Below are positions 47,461-59,700 of a stretch of DNA of 64,000 nucleotides, one piece after another. The notes beneath the pieces are model-generated. The model was given only the letters and a program-made list of their open reading frames with translations, did not search any database and was not told where the DNA came from. The first letter of the stretch is position 1; each line of letters begins with the position of its first letter. The stretch spans positions 11,435,575 through 11,499,574 of the forward strand of contig JACDQD010000005.1 in NCBI GenBank assembly GCA_019843655.1. The letters run 5' to 3'. The translations under genes and the position numbers were made by a program. This DNA is from Lethocerus indicus (taxonomy: Eukaryota; Arthropoda; Insecta; Hemiptera; Belostomatidae).

Positions 47461-50400
47461 CTCAAGTCGAGTCTTGCCTAATTGAGCACAAGATGAACCG
47501 CTATCTAGAAAAGGACTTGGATAGGGAAATTTCCATTATCCCTCTTCGAAAAGTTCACCGGCTCGAAACTTCTCTAGTTTTGTATATTCGTTTATAAGAG
47601 TTTGGTACGCTTACACAGACTTTAGACAATAGTCGTTTTGAATTTTGCAAAAGTGGTTTTTTTCTGTTACTCAGAAGACGCTGCCAACGATAGCGAGAAA
47701 TAGGATCTGCTCTAACTAAACACCCAATGTAATTACAACTGTTAAATATTTTAAAGGTATTTAAATTTCTGGGAAGAATTTTAATAGTATTCTAGTAGTA
47801 TAGTAGTATTACTAGTAGTACCCACGAATGGAAAGGATTTTTATTTCCGCAATCCGAATCCGTGTCATGGCTGGGTTTAAGAAATGAGACACTGTGGATA
47901 TGTTAATATGGCACATACGGAAAAATTCAGGTTACGTAACAGATTGAAATTAAAATAAAACGCATTTGTTCGTGCGAATTAATGTTCTCTGTCGTTCATA
48001 TCTATGGTCAAGAACGAAAGACTTAGTCATTCGGGATGGCTGCACGCTATCGGACCGATGGAGCAGGAACTTGAAGAGATATTCAATCAGAATTTCTAAT
48101 AGGATTTAGTTGAACTTTAGAAGAGTGTCAGACTCAAATAACACGGCACACAATAAATTTTCATACGAACGATTTGCATACGTAAATTGGGGTGTTCTCA
48201 ACTCAATTTGGAGTTGAGGGGACGGGACAACTCTCCATTTGGGATGGCTGATCTTAATGGAGGCTATACTTCAATATAAGTTTGGACCCGTCGTATTGTA
48301 GCGGTTAATTAGCTCAATGTTTTATTTACTCAAAGAACAAACGAGAACACTCCATAAGTTTCAATGGTAATAATTTATTCATCTTTTTTAGTGTAATAAA
48401 GAAGTGAAAGAAAGCTCCTATCATTAGGTTCAAGTTTATAGATTGAAGTAGTTTTTTATTGGGTTCTGAATTACTATATCTTATATTCGGTGTCGGGTCT
48501 TAAGGACTGAATCTTCTTTCTTCACTCTTTCATTTGGTCCTAAGGTATAATAGGTAAACTATGAAGATAATATAGGAAAGTACATACATTGTTTGCATGA
48601 ACATAAGCTCCAAAAAGCAAGGACCGATCGACGACCCCCTGGCTCACTGTACTAATTGGAAAACCTAAATCTGTGAACGAGGCCGTAAATCCACCCCATT
48701 TTTAGCCATGATGACGATTTCGCGAAATATCTTCAGAAGGCTAACATTGTCGTTTGTTCTTCATTCATCGCTAGTTTGTTACGGTAATGCTCTGGGAAGG
48801 CGGCTGCCTCGTGTTGGGGCTAATTAACGTTTAAGTAACCTCGTTCCGAGGGCGATGAATGGCCCAGATATAATGAAAGCGTGCCGGGAGGGCGGGAGAT
48901 AGGGACGGTAAATTTGCGGTTTCTTGGAGGACTTAGTGGGAAACAACGGGGACACCTAGAGAGGCATTAGGGCGCCGGGCCACGACCGCCACCAAACTAT
49001 CTCACTCCGCCGTTTATTCCGACTCAACAGTAACTCAACAGCGAGAAAGTTCGCATCCGGCCCAAACTTCTCAGTCCGGTTGATTCAGCCGGGCGGCTTG
49101 AAATATAAGTTTCGGCTTAGATTAAGGCCCGAAATTTCGCGTAATTTACTCGGCGTAAAAGCCCCGAGTCTCTTTTCCAGGGGAGTTTGTCCCGCGAAAC
49201 TGCCGAGTGTGCTGATTGTCGAGGCGGGACCCGTCCGTTACCTTTTGGGAAATTTCGCTGAACATTTTTTCAGGAGGAAATTATTCTTACGAAACATGAC
49301 CGTGAGTAAAAATATTGTCCATAAACATTAGTGCACAGTCGTCCATTTCTTGAGTCATCTTTAGTATTGATAATTAGATACACAGCGCAAATTATGATTG
49401 CTACATCAAATAACATTTTTGATTATTTTAAAATCAATTTAAGATGTTAGGTATTTAACGCACTTGAGTATTTAATGCAATAATAATGTTTAGAGTGCCC
49501 TGAATTTTGAATAAGAATATCTGTTCCTAAGGTTGGACCGTTTGCCTCTCTTTCTTCTTAAACCGGTCTATCGGTAGCCGTGTGTGTGTAGTACTCGGAT
49601 CGCGTGTGACACTAGTGACGTTGATTGTCAGACCGTGTCCAACGGCCCTAACACACCCCTCTCTATTCAACCTAGATAAACCCAAGCGGAACCAATAATC
49701 TACGGATCTCTGACGGGGCCGGGAAACATTTTATTCCCCGTATCAGTGTATATCCGCCCGGTAGGATTCTGTTTCAGTTCGAAACGGAGGTTATCGCGGG
49801 GACTAAATAAATAATTTTGACGTAATGGGAATAATTGGAATTCTTCGAGTCCGGCAGGAAGTAGCAGCCAGCGTGAGCGCTGTCACAGCGATGGTACGTT
49901 ATGATATTACACTTGAAACATCCGACCTCATTAGTCCCTCTTTAAACTCTACTTTCTACAAAATCACTATTAGGGTAGGAAACACATAATAAACACGAAA
50001 TATTCGGTATATATTAAAAAATCTAGTGATAATGCTTACGAAATTATACTAAATATTTCGAAGGTAGAAAATAGTGTTAAGGAAGGAATTTATTTTCTGT
50101 ATATGGCAGAGGTAAAACCGTTTATTTGAGGCATGCATGGCTAGGTACATTTAATTGGCTCTAAGTGATGACTTCTGTACTTCAAGATGAAGTCTTACTT
50201 AATTTGTAATTGAGGCTTATAAGTTGCCTAACTGAAAGTCAAAATCTATCAGCCTGCTCCCCCCCCCCACTCCCAAAAACCATATAGCATTTCCACAACG
50301 ATCTGCCACGGGAACAGACGAGAATCCGGATTTCTAAGGGAATCAGGAGGCCCTGCAATGCTGAATAGGGTGATCCGATCATATTAAACCAGTCCTAAGC

Positions 50401-52170
50401 TCCGTCATTCCCAGTCGGAACCCATTCTGTACTCTGAAGAAGGGGGGAACGGACTTATACTTAGTTCTGAGCCTGCGGACTTCGTAATCTAACACTTCCT
50501 TTCACAGATATTTCTTTCCCCACGTCCTGAATGCTCCAAATCCGTGCGGTGATATTCCACACCCCAATATCTCGCCGAACCCAAAGGAGTATCTGAAATT
50601 TTTAGAGACGTTTTCGAATCGGGCGGGAATGGCACTATTTTTAGGCTCGTAATGCATTAATTGAACACGATGCCTGTTGTGTGTAATTTTTTTCCAAGTG
50701 ATTATATACCGTAGGTACTGGTGCGGCCAGAATCGGAAGGTACGAAACAAAATTGTGCACGAAATCACCACTTAAGCTCGGCGTTTCTAATTAATACGGG
50801 CCAGCGGGGTTATCCACCTAATGAAAGGTTTTCATTTGGCCGTTGGGCCGGCCTCCTCTCTCGTGTCACGACACGACCGTGCATTCTCACATTATTATAT
50901 AAGATATAAATCTAGTCCAGCCGTAAATCAGAGCCAAAACGGGTAATTAAGTTCGGTTAGCGGTGTACGTTTTAAGCATATTCGGAAATGCAAATGGAGG
51001 CCACCACCCCCTCTCTCTCGCCAACAACAGACTCCCCCCACGGGCACCCCGCGGTGGGAATTTTTCACTCCGGACACGAAGAAACGCGGTTTTCAGAAAA
51101 CGCGAGTCGTATTAACATAAATATATTGCACTCGCGATACCTTGTCTCCGATTGTTTCATTTGAACCATAAACAAGTCATATTTTTCTTTTAATAGGAGA
51201 CCGACTAAACGGATGGAAAATTAAATTAAATTAGAGGTATATACCGGTAATTAGACTAATTTAGTTCAATTAATTTTCAGTTTATTAAGAGCGAGACTAT
51301 CAAAGATAAGTATTAGTTATGAACTGTAGAAAGGAAGGGCAAAATCTAATGACCACGCATAATATGATAATACTTTCATGGCAGTTTTGCAGGTTCCATA
51401 ATAATATGCTACTTAACGAAACAATATAAACTAAATATATATGCTATAAAATAATTTCGTGTTGTGGGCGTGATCTATGTGTCCTAATAGACTGAAAACT
51501 TTTGAATGCTAACACTTATAAATAAATAATCACAGTTTCTGCGAAAGGTTAACAATACTGGTGAAATAACCTTCAGAGGATACTCTTTAAAAGTTCAATC
51601 GCCTCAAGGTCAGAATCAAGAATTATGAATGGTTTACAATATAATATATTACGAATTCTAATTTTCCTAATATTTCCTCGCTAATTGGCTACTGCCATTC
51701 ATATACCTCCGAGGCTCGTATTTCATGCCGCTTTCATCGGGTTTATTCAATTAGCTATTTCATTTGTTCGGGCAGGGCTTGGAGCAATTAGCAAAAAAGC
51801 GTTTCCGGGGCTATAAATAAGGGTGGATGGGGTTAGGCGGCACACCTATGCTCGTGTTTTACACACAGCCGGAGTCGGTAAATAAGATTCGGGTAGCTGA
51901 GGGGAGTGTCGGCAATTAGTGGAAACGCGAACTCCTCCTCAGTGCGGAGGAGCCGACACCGTCAGACTCATACGGGCGCCCGTAAAAATTCCATTCTGTC
52001 TATTTAAAGACAGTCGTACTGTCGCTCCGGTTCCCGCCCATCTATTTCGCTCTCCCCCCCCCCTTACTTCAAGAAAGAACATAAGACCAGCCAGAAAAAA
52101 TATCATCCGGTAACAATATCACGAAAGGGATGTTTGAAGTTTATAAATAACACGTTTAAAAATAAACACC
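47460..52170. other. AT-rich non-coding stretch with CpG patches
   Basis: CpG-rich patches lie at 48780-49060 and 49590-49810. AGT-type trinucleotide repeats are at 47790-47820. A homeodomain-core-rich segment lies at 51670-51800 (CAATTAGC twice: 51749 and 51784). An 83-codon frame at 49080-49331 has no known domain. No gene recognised. Confidence 0.4.
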
Positions 52171-52316
52171 GTATATTTCGTGTGTTTCTGTCTCCTCTGG
52201 CTGGTTTGTTGGTTTGCTAGACCTGTTTCGGCTGCTCGCCATCTTCAGTAGCGTTATTAGTCACTTTTGGCACTTTGGATGTTTTTTGGGCATCATCGCT
52301 GCACTGTCACTTGTAC
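52171..52316 (-). mobile_element. fold-back element, copy 2 (single arm)
   Basis: Matches copy 1 (9913-10140) read in reverse: the outer GT-rich edge, the inner GCTCGCCATC block and the spacer (CACTTTTGGCACTTTGGATG) are all shared, then similarity fades after about 52311. The second arm is missing, so this is either a truncated copy or the ancestral single-arm form. A T-to-C-type set of substitutions separates the two copies. Confidence 0.6.
52216..52252 (-). ncRNA. hammerhead-ribozyme-like core, copy 2
   Basis: Minus strand: GCTA, CTGAAGA, one extra T, GGC-GAGCA-GCC stem II, GAAA, C-AG-G minimal stem III, TC (GUC triplet), TAGC. All boxes and the 4-bp stem I are kept. The changes from copy 1 fall in the stem II loop and stem III loop, which is what selection or recent descent from an active ribozyme would leave. 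The unpaired T before stem II is shared with copy 1. Confidence 0.5.
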
Positions 52317-52319
52317 TGT

Positions 52320-54570
52320 GGTGGTTGTCGTTTGTATATATACGTGTCTTGTTATTGTGTTTTTGGGGGATGCTGTTTGTCTTCTTTGTGTTGAGGGGGG
52401 CGGAATTCAAGTCGGAATGCACGGTATAATTTTACGAGCGGTACCACTTCGGGCGATGATTCCGAAGGCACTTAGATCACGTCCGCCATTGGCCAACGCG
52501 GTCATATTTGTCCGACATGAATCTTAGCGCTGGGCCTCCCCCAATGTCGTAAAAGTACGTCGGCCGTACTATTATTACCTAAGAGTGGGCCATTGCCCCG
52601 ACGATTGGGGTCGAGGCCATATAGGGCGCTCATAGCCCCCGCCTTTAGGGGTTTACTCCTCATTGGTTTCCTCAAACACCGACCTGAGAGCCGCCGGAAT
52701 TAGCCCTTGTTCCTGTCTCGAAGTAACCACCCCCAAACCCGCCATACCAGGAAGCCCGTCTCTCAATTTAACTTCCCACAGTTGGGGAAAAATTCATTCT
52801 AGAGTAACAATAAGATGAGTGCCTAATCGTAGCGGTAGTAGCAGCAGTCTCCCATTGCAGAATCTGTCTGGACAGATTCCAGTTCCAATTATTAGGTATT
52901 TTCTGCAGTATTACGACAGTTCTGCGGCTGATAGGCCTCCAACACTAATAATCTACTGAATATGGCGATGAACCTGTATCGGTCCAGCATCAAATCAGTG
53001 AATGGAAACACAAAATTTCAAGAATAATTATAATTATTTGTAGTTCTTTATTTAATTAACATTACCCTTCTATAAAAAACATATTTATGTTAAACTGTCT
53101 TATTTGTATTAATTTTATAAATGTTGTACCTGTTAGTATAGGATTTAAATAATTTATATTTATAAATTAAAATTCCCGAGAAAAACCTGGTGGGGCGGGC
53201 CTGCAACAACGCAAAATAAATTTTGGGTTTTGTTTTATATCCAATACAGACACTCATACCATAAGTTTATGTTATACAATGTATTATTTATATCTTTATG
53301 TAACTAAACTATATCATGAAATGGTGACTGTCACTACAATAACCGAACGTGTCTAGGAATGATCATGCATTTACTCTAGCAATACTTTCGCAACAGTATT
53401 TTACAGCAGTTCCCATATCTCAAATATTCAAATTTTTCGATCGTTAGTAATAGAAAATATAATATGATTTGATATAATAAATACTAGCTGCAAAATCTGC
53501 TACTTCTGCTACTACCATGATATTCCCAAAGCGGACCATTTTACTTTCTCAATAAAAAGCGATTGGCCTCCGCCAGCTCTTAAGGGACAAAAACCAGGCC
53601 TCTGGCGGCTCTAGAGATTGGGTTGACCGTACTGATTGGGAGAGCGGGAGGTTAAACACGGGGGCGGGCCGTTGGCTGGTGGCCAAGTGGCTCTGTACTC
53701 CGGAGGGATGTATATCTTCCCCGTCGCCGCCGAGGACCACCAGGACACCCGCGGATCGCGTACGGACAGTCAACTGGAGGCGGAGACAAAGAGAAGTCGC
53801 ATAGAAAAGTAACACAGACAGAGGCCTGAACGGAATTAGTGACAAGGCGACATTCGGAATTGGCAAGCTTCGGTTCAGCGGGCCTTTTTTACCTTTAACC
53901 CCGGAGCCGGCCCCTAGTCCGAATCGGGGCCGCTTTCCAACTTACCATCGCCGGATAAAGATGGCGTCGTAGTTCATTCTTGGGCTGCATGACGCTAAAC
54001 TGAAACTGTTTGAATTTGGCTAACAGACTGGTTACTTAGAATATATGTAACGTTCACATAGATTTCTAGCACAGTATTAAATTATATATATCGCCCTATA
54101 TTAAAGTCATGACGGTGAAAAGTCCCACTGTGGTATACCCTAAGCTCAACAATCATTAATTTATGTTATTTGTGATGAGGAGCTTAAACAACTTACTTCA
54201 TGCAATTATCTTTGCCCACTCGTAGGGGGAGTCGCAATTAGTGGAGGAAAACATATTTTAGAGATATTTCTTGAATCAGCACGATAATTTACTGAAATCA
54301 GTGTTGCGATCTTCTTTCCCGACCGTCTTGTTTGGCCCTGCATTAGTTTCCTTTCTACTTCTCCGCATCGTAAGTAGCCAAAACCGGGCTACCACACCCT
54401 TCCCTTTCCCTCTATTTAGTGTAATTATTAACGAATATAAAAGGCTTTACGTGAAAAAACTTGGACGATTCTAATTACTTTCTATAATGAGCCGTCTCAT
54501 TCGGTTTATTCACATAGGAGTACAGATCAAATTAAAGCTGGATTGAGAAAACCAACAATTGGACTCATTA
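52320..54570. other. mixed non-coding stretch
   Basis: CpG-rich patches lie at 52430-52760 and 53570-53780 within AT-rich DNA. A 105-codon minus-strand frame at 53549-53866 has no recognised domain. Nothing else identified. Confidence 0.4.
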
Positions 54571-55180
54571 GTGAATGCCCGGTATCGATTTGACTCGATT
54601 CGAACCGGAGTATTCAATTACTGGAGAACAAACGGGTGGCCGGTTAAAGGGGTTTTCAATACGGAGAATCCCCGCGGGGTCTCCAGGGCCTCGAATACCG
54701 CCCGGTCAGGGAGGCCCCTCAAATGGAAAGAGTCGTGAGAGGGCGGAGGTCCCCTTCCCATTCTCCCATTCACGACCCCCTTTTGTCCGCGGTCGCCTAC
54801 AATTTGTCCGTCCCAATCGACGGCAAGGAGCAAAAGAGAGAGAGTGACTGAGAGAGAGAAAAAAAGGAAGAGGGAGGAGAAGGGAGAAAAAATACGGAGA
54901 GACCCGACCGAGCATAAAAGGGCGTCCCGAGACGATTTCCTTGCAGCGCTAAAATATTTATCTTGGGATTTTAAAAGTGTTGCGCAAACATTCCTGGGGG
55001 GTCCACCGCCCCCGCCGCCACCCCTGCCAACCACTTGTGAAGAGTGCCCCGTTCAACAGGAGTTATTGTATCGGAGGTGGAGGAGACTTGGACGTCGATT
55101 TAGAGAGCCCGGCAAACTGAGTCCGCTCAGCCGAGCAAACACCTGCCCTGGCGCCCTCCCACCGCTAATCCAATAGAAAA
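54570..55180. other. GC-rich islet with purine tract
   Basis: GC-rich patch with a purine-dominated tract at 54832-54903 (GAGAGA and AGGAGA units) and a C-rich run at 55000-55025. Frames of up to 138 codons on both strands reflect low complexity (Leu/Ser/Phe or Lys/Arg/Glu runs). Confidence 0.4.
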
Positions 55181-57140
55181 GCAATTTGCTATATTTTTCA
55201 GTCTACAGGAGGGCGGTTCACTCGTCAGAATGGGTTTACAAATTCCTCTTGCATCATTTACAAACAAATTTGAGGATTCTTATAGACAACCTGCATGTAT
55301 GCTCATTATATTTGTCGGTCCATAATTGGGAATAATTATGTATCGTAGAAGATTACATTGCGGTATAGTATTTTGATACATTGTATTTGTCAGTATATGC
55401 CGGTACGTAACAGAATTAATATCGAGATTAGGTAATAGCTTTTTCTTATGCACCATTGGGTGTTATATAAACCAGTAATTGTTCTACATTCTCATGTTTG
55501 AATTGCAAGTACTAAAGAAAAATGAACTTGTATATACAGTATTGCACCATAAAACGGTCTCCAATATCCCATTTTTTCAATTTATTGAATAAAATTTATC
55601 GCTTATCTTATACTTGGGATCTTATCGGGATATTATTGCGTAATGTCTGTATATTCCAGTTTTAATGATAAAGGGGTAATCGATTTAAATAGAATCGAAC
55701 GAGGGGAAAAAGGGCCGTGATTAAATGGGAATTTTTTACCTACTATTAATGATTAAGGTATCCGTAAAGGGGTCTCGCGAGCCAGTCCTATTACACGTAA
55801 GAGAAATGATCCACTGAGTAAGAATATCTCGTGCGCTAATAAATTAACAGCAATCCCTTGTTAAAAAATAACGTATCCATTAATCAAAGGGAGCTTTTTT
55901 TTGGAAAAAATTACAATTTCCACGCAATCGCGCGTTCGCTCCATTTAAATACTTGCGTGAGACTGGGCCTAAACAATGGGAAATTTGATGTTCAGCAATG
56001 ATACAGAGTTGGAAATGTACATGACACACTCCAAAACATAAGTAGTATTAATCCAACCGACTCTAATTTGAAATCATTAATATTTATAACATAAAACAAT
56101 TTAATATAAATAATTTCACTTTAGAGTAGAAATACTAGAAAGGTTAGAATGCATACGTATCTTACAATTAGACGAATAATCATGTCTTCTACATAAATAA
56201 TATCCCGAAGTAAATAAAGCTCCGAAAGTCATTATCAAATGACTGAGTCAGCGTAAATTCGTAACGAAGCATGCCCGAGTCGGTAAACTCCCTCTCGACT
56301 GGGGACTGAATAAACAGTAAAGGTTTCGACGATGATTCGGCTAGGTCACCTAAGAAAAAAAATAAAGTAAAAATAAACGGGCCCTAATCAAACACACTCG
56401 AATCATAATTTCCTTTTTGTGTATTCAGCGTGTCCCTTTCCAAGCTGTACAGGGAACAAGTCACCGTTTGATATTGGACCTGAACAGCTTACGTTTGGAA
56501 AATTTCATTCGGACTCAACAGTTTCGAGATTTGAGTATCCCGACTTCTCGGCTGCTTCATTTTATTGCTCTCGGTTTCTACGTTTTCACTCCCAATGTAT
56601 TTACAAATTCTCCTCTACTGACCGACTATTCAACACTAAAATACATGGTCAAGGATCATAAATATTGTATTTCTGCAGCTTTCATAAGATCATAAAATAC
56701 ATTTCAAGAGATTGTTGCGCCGTTTGCCAGCAGGATATATTAATAATAAACAATTCAGGAAGGGAAACTAACTTCTTCCCTTTTAATATACCTTCAAATT
56801 CTTTTATTTTCTTCAAATATTTTCATATGCACGCCGTCACATATATGAAGCATACATTTATTCCGTTTTCTAAATTTGAGAAGTTTGCCCGTTCTCTGAC
56901 AATGTTTAAAAGATCCGGTTTAACTTAAGACAAAATTTGCGAGCTAATTTTCTGTATTCATTCAAATCCTGTTTTGGTAGATATATTTTTGTAAATATAT
57001 GTTTGTATAAAATATCTTGTATATTTTTAATTAAGTTCGGAATCATATAATCCTTCCTACCTTGTCCATTGATTATCTGAAATCGAAGACTGAAGTGTGG
57101 TAGAGAACATGCCCGGATGTCGGTTCCTCGGGGCTGTTGA
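55180..57140. other. AT-rich non-coding stretch
   Basis: Nothing recognisable beyond AT-rich DNA. Frames of 80-92 codons at 56417-56928 are unidentified. The 55730-55960 segment has TTAATGATTAAGG-type motifs near a CpG patch. Confidence 0.45.
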
Positions 57141-57560
57141 CAGGGTGTGTTTAACCAATCAGAGTGTGTCTGCTTCGTCGGTTCCCTTTCGCCCGTATTA
57201 ACCTATCCCGTCCCTTTCCCTTTCCCTACCACATTTCCCGCCGGTCTTCCGTATTCCCGCCGTGTCCTCTCGAATCAATCGCGCAGAGAAGTCCAATTTT
57301 TTTTCTCCTTCGCCCCTCGCGGATTTTCGGCGCTCGAATTTCAATCTTAAAGGGCGTCGTACGGCCGCGAAGAGCCCCCAGCGGAGGGAAGGCCGACGAA
57401 TATTTACCAGGCAATCGGCCGGCCTCGGCCCAAGAAGTTGTTTACTTTAGGTCGTTGCCCCTTGCTCGGTCGCGAAAAGGAAATTCGGGGATCAACCCCG
57501 ACGGGTAAGAAAGGCCCGTTGATCCTTATTTACTCTTCCTTAAATCCTACTTCACTGCTC
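57140..57560. other. GC-rich islet with pyrimidine tract
   Basis: Starts with the pyrimidine tract CCCTTTCCCTTTCCC near 57213 and continues as CpG-rich sequence. Three overlapping frames (62-114 codons) are open with no domain. Confidence 0.4.
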
Positions 57561-59229
57561 CCCATGGAAGCCCGGCGTCCTCTTCTTCCCCACGTATAAA
57601 TACGCCTAAACGTCTAAACTATCATAGTTATGAGATTGTGTCGTCTCATACACGTTTCAAAAACAATAGTACGTGTTGAATCAACGATGTATAATAAACA
57701 CTCGCCCAATCTGACTATTTTGGATGAATATATTTTAAATAAACACGTAAAATTTATTTTACGCTTTACAATTTCCATCGTAGGAAGAACTAATCTACAA
57801 TTTGAGTATTGTCGGATATATTTCAATGGATATTCAAAAGGTTGTACGAATATGTTGCTTCCATTGCTATGAGTTAAACGCCAATGAGTTGTGAGTATCG
57901 CAACTGATTAAAAAACAACAACAATCAAATATCAATAATTGTTGACCGGCGTTACTGTATAACGAATTTTATGAAGTTTGGATAGTTTAGAACAATGTAA
58001 TAAATAGAAAATAATCACCATATAATTATATCTATTAACAGAACAATCAAGCCCTGGGTGATTTTTAATAGAGGTTTAATTGCCAGGCAATCATTATTGG
58101 CATAACGCTAACGGATGTTATTCGCAGTGTTCATATACCGCTAACGATGTGCTTCAACTGAAGAATCCTTCAGCAAACTTATTTATGAAGTCCACGGCTG
58201 TGCACTATACCCCCAAAGGCATAACCTCGCGGTAGAGTTACGTAGATTTCCTGCCAAGCATCCAACTTTTCCCCTCCAATCTGTATAAGTGCTTTCCTTT
58301 AGAGACTCGGCCGGGTCTATAAATATCCGGAACAGATCGTCCGGAACTTGTGTGGGGTCCTCCCTCCGGATAGTTTACAGGTCGGAGCTGTTAATCGGCG
58401 CGTGGGGGGGAAAAAAAAACAATAAACAGAAAGCGAGCGAACTCCTGCTGCCCAAAACGGAACGGGTACTCGCTTATATTTCCGTTCTTATAAACACGAG
58501 GGAATCGACACCGGAAATCGTGTTTGCCGTAGATATTTATTTTTTATAGAGAGTCGTGCCGATTGTAAAAAAAATATGGAAGGCAATAAGTAAGAATATT
58601 TAGACAGTACTAAGTGCGAAGGCAATAAGTGCGAATATGTCTGACTGTACTAATGATGTTGGAAAAGGGGTTTTCTGAAATTAATACATTGTAAAAACAA
58701 ATTCGCCACAGCCAACACGGCATTTATATACCGTTGGCGATTATATTATATTTTGGAGGCGGTGCGACAGGGGACGACCCAGTTGTGCCCGGGGGCGGCA
58801 CGAAGGCCCTCTTCTAACCGGCCGTGAAAAAGCCCGTAAAATTGAACCCGTCCGGCCCTCTATTACCTCCCGTGATGAACTACCCCATCCCATCACACCA
58901 ACCTTGAAGGGGTGCATCAATCTTTAAGAAACGACGGGTAAATTGACCTTCGCCCGGGCCGTATCCTCGACTTAGTTTGGAAGTTCCGAAATAGACTTTT
59001 TTCACTGGGGCCGAACTTATTTTCGGACGGACTCTAGGCAGGCGGATTAATCTGGCTAGCCGGGAAATATGGAAAAAAACGTGTAAATCACTAAATTGAA
59101 AACCGCCACAACAGTCTGGGAAGACATTGAAAAAATGCGGTCACTAGATGTACATATGTTATGAGTTATACGAGTCGCCACAAACAGTGGCCATTTCACA
59201 TGACCTACACTTCCACGTATGAATTTCAG
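57560..59229. other. mixed non-coding stretch
   Basis: AT-rich to about 58270, then a mixed patch, a two-copy 39-bp repeat at 58581-58658 (listed separately) and a CpG-rich patch at 58740-58900. No gene recognised. Confidence 0.4.
58581..58658 (+). repeat. degenerate two-copy 39-bp tandem repeat
   Basis: Both units start AGGCAATAAGT and contain GAATAT and GTACTAA at equivalent places. The units differ at several positions. Confidence 0.7.
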
Positions 59230-59326
59230 AAACATTCCATCGATTTACACGTTGTCGGTGTCATGGATAAATTATACCCATTCTCTGTAACGGATCCGAC
59301 AACAGCGGGTCAAATAAATTACGGCG
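59230..59326 (+). other. candidate internal exon
   Basis: A 97-nt open segment between an acceptor (ATGAATTTCAG) and a strong donor (GGCG|GTAAGT), phase 0 to phase 1. It encodes 32 codons plus one base. The peptide starts KHSIDLHVVGVMDKLYPFSV and continues TDPTTAGQINYG. It belongs to a 78-codon open frame (59161-59397). No family is recognised and no partner exon is found, so chance remains likely. Confidence 0.18.
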
Positions 59327-59399
59327 GTAAGTCAGCGCCCGCCGACTATTTGTCTAACGACTCTAAATTTATTCCACTGCACATAAACGGGCTCTAAAT

Positions 59400-59700
59400 A
59401 CCGGCTTGGGTAAACGCATCACTCATTTAGATTTAAGGCCCCAATTGAGTTTGAGCCGTGATTAGCTTTTTATGTTCGGTCGGTATACATAAATTACATA
59501 TTTAATAGGCCGGCGGCGTCCGTGTCGGACATCTGTCACGAGTAATTTGCCCTCGCGTGCAAATTGTGTCGCGGTCATTTCCCAAATACGGACGATATTT
59601 TCCTAGTTGATATTAAGCCTCCCATTTGGCATTAAAGTGGCCCGAATTGAGCATAAATTCTGATTGGCCTTGTTCAGCCGGCTAATCCACTAGATATTAT
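59400..59700. promoter_or_regulatory. possible conserved regulatory segment
   Basis: Mixed AT/CpG sequence with GGTAAACGC (forkhead-like), GTGATTAGC, TTTTTATG and AATTGAG motifs in close succession. The motif density resembles developmental enhancers, but that is inference from texture alone. Confidence 0.25.
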
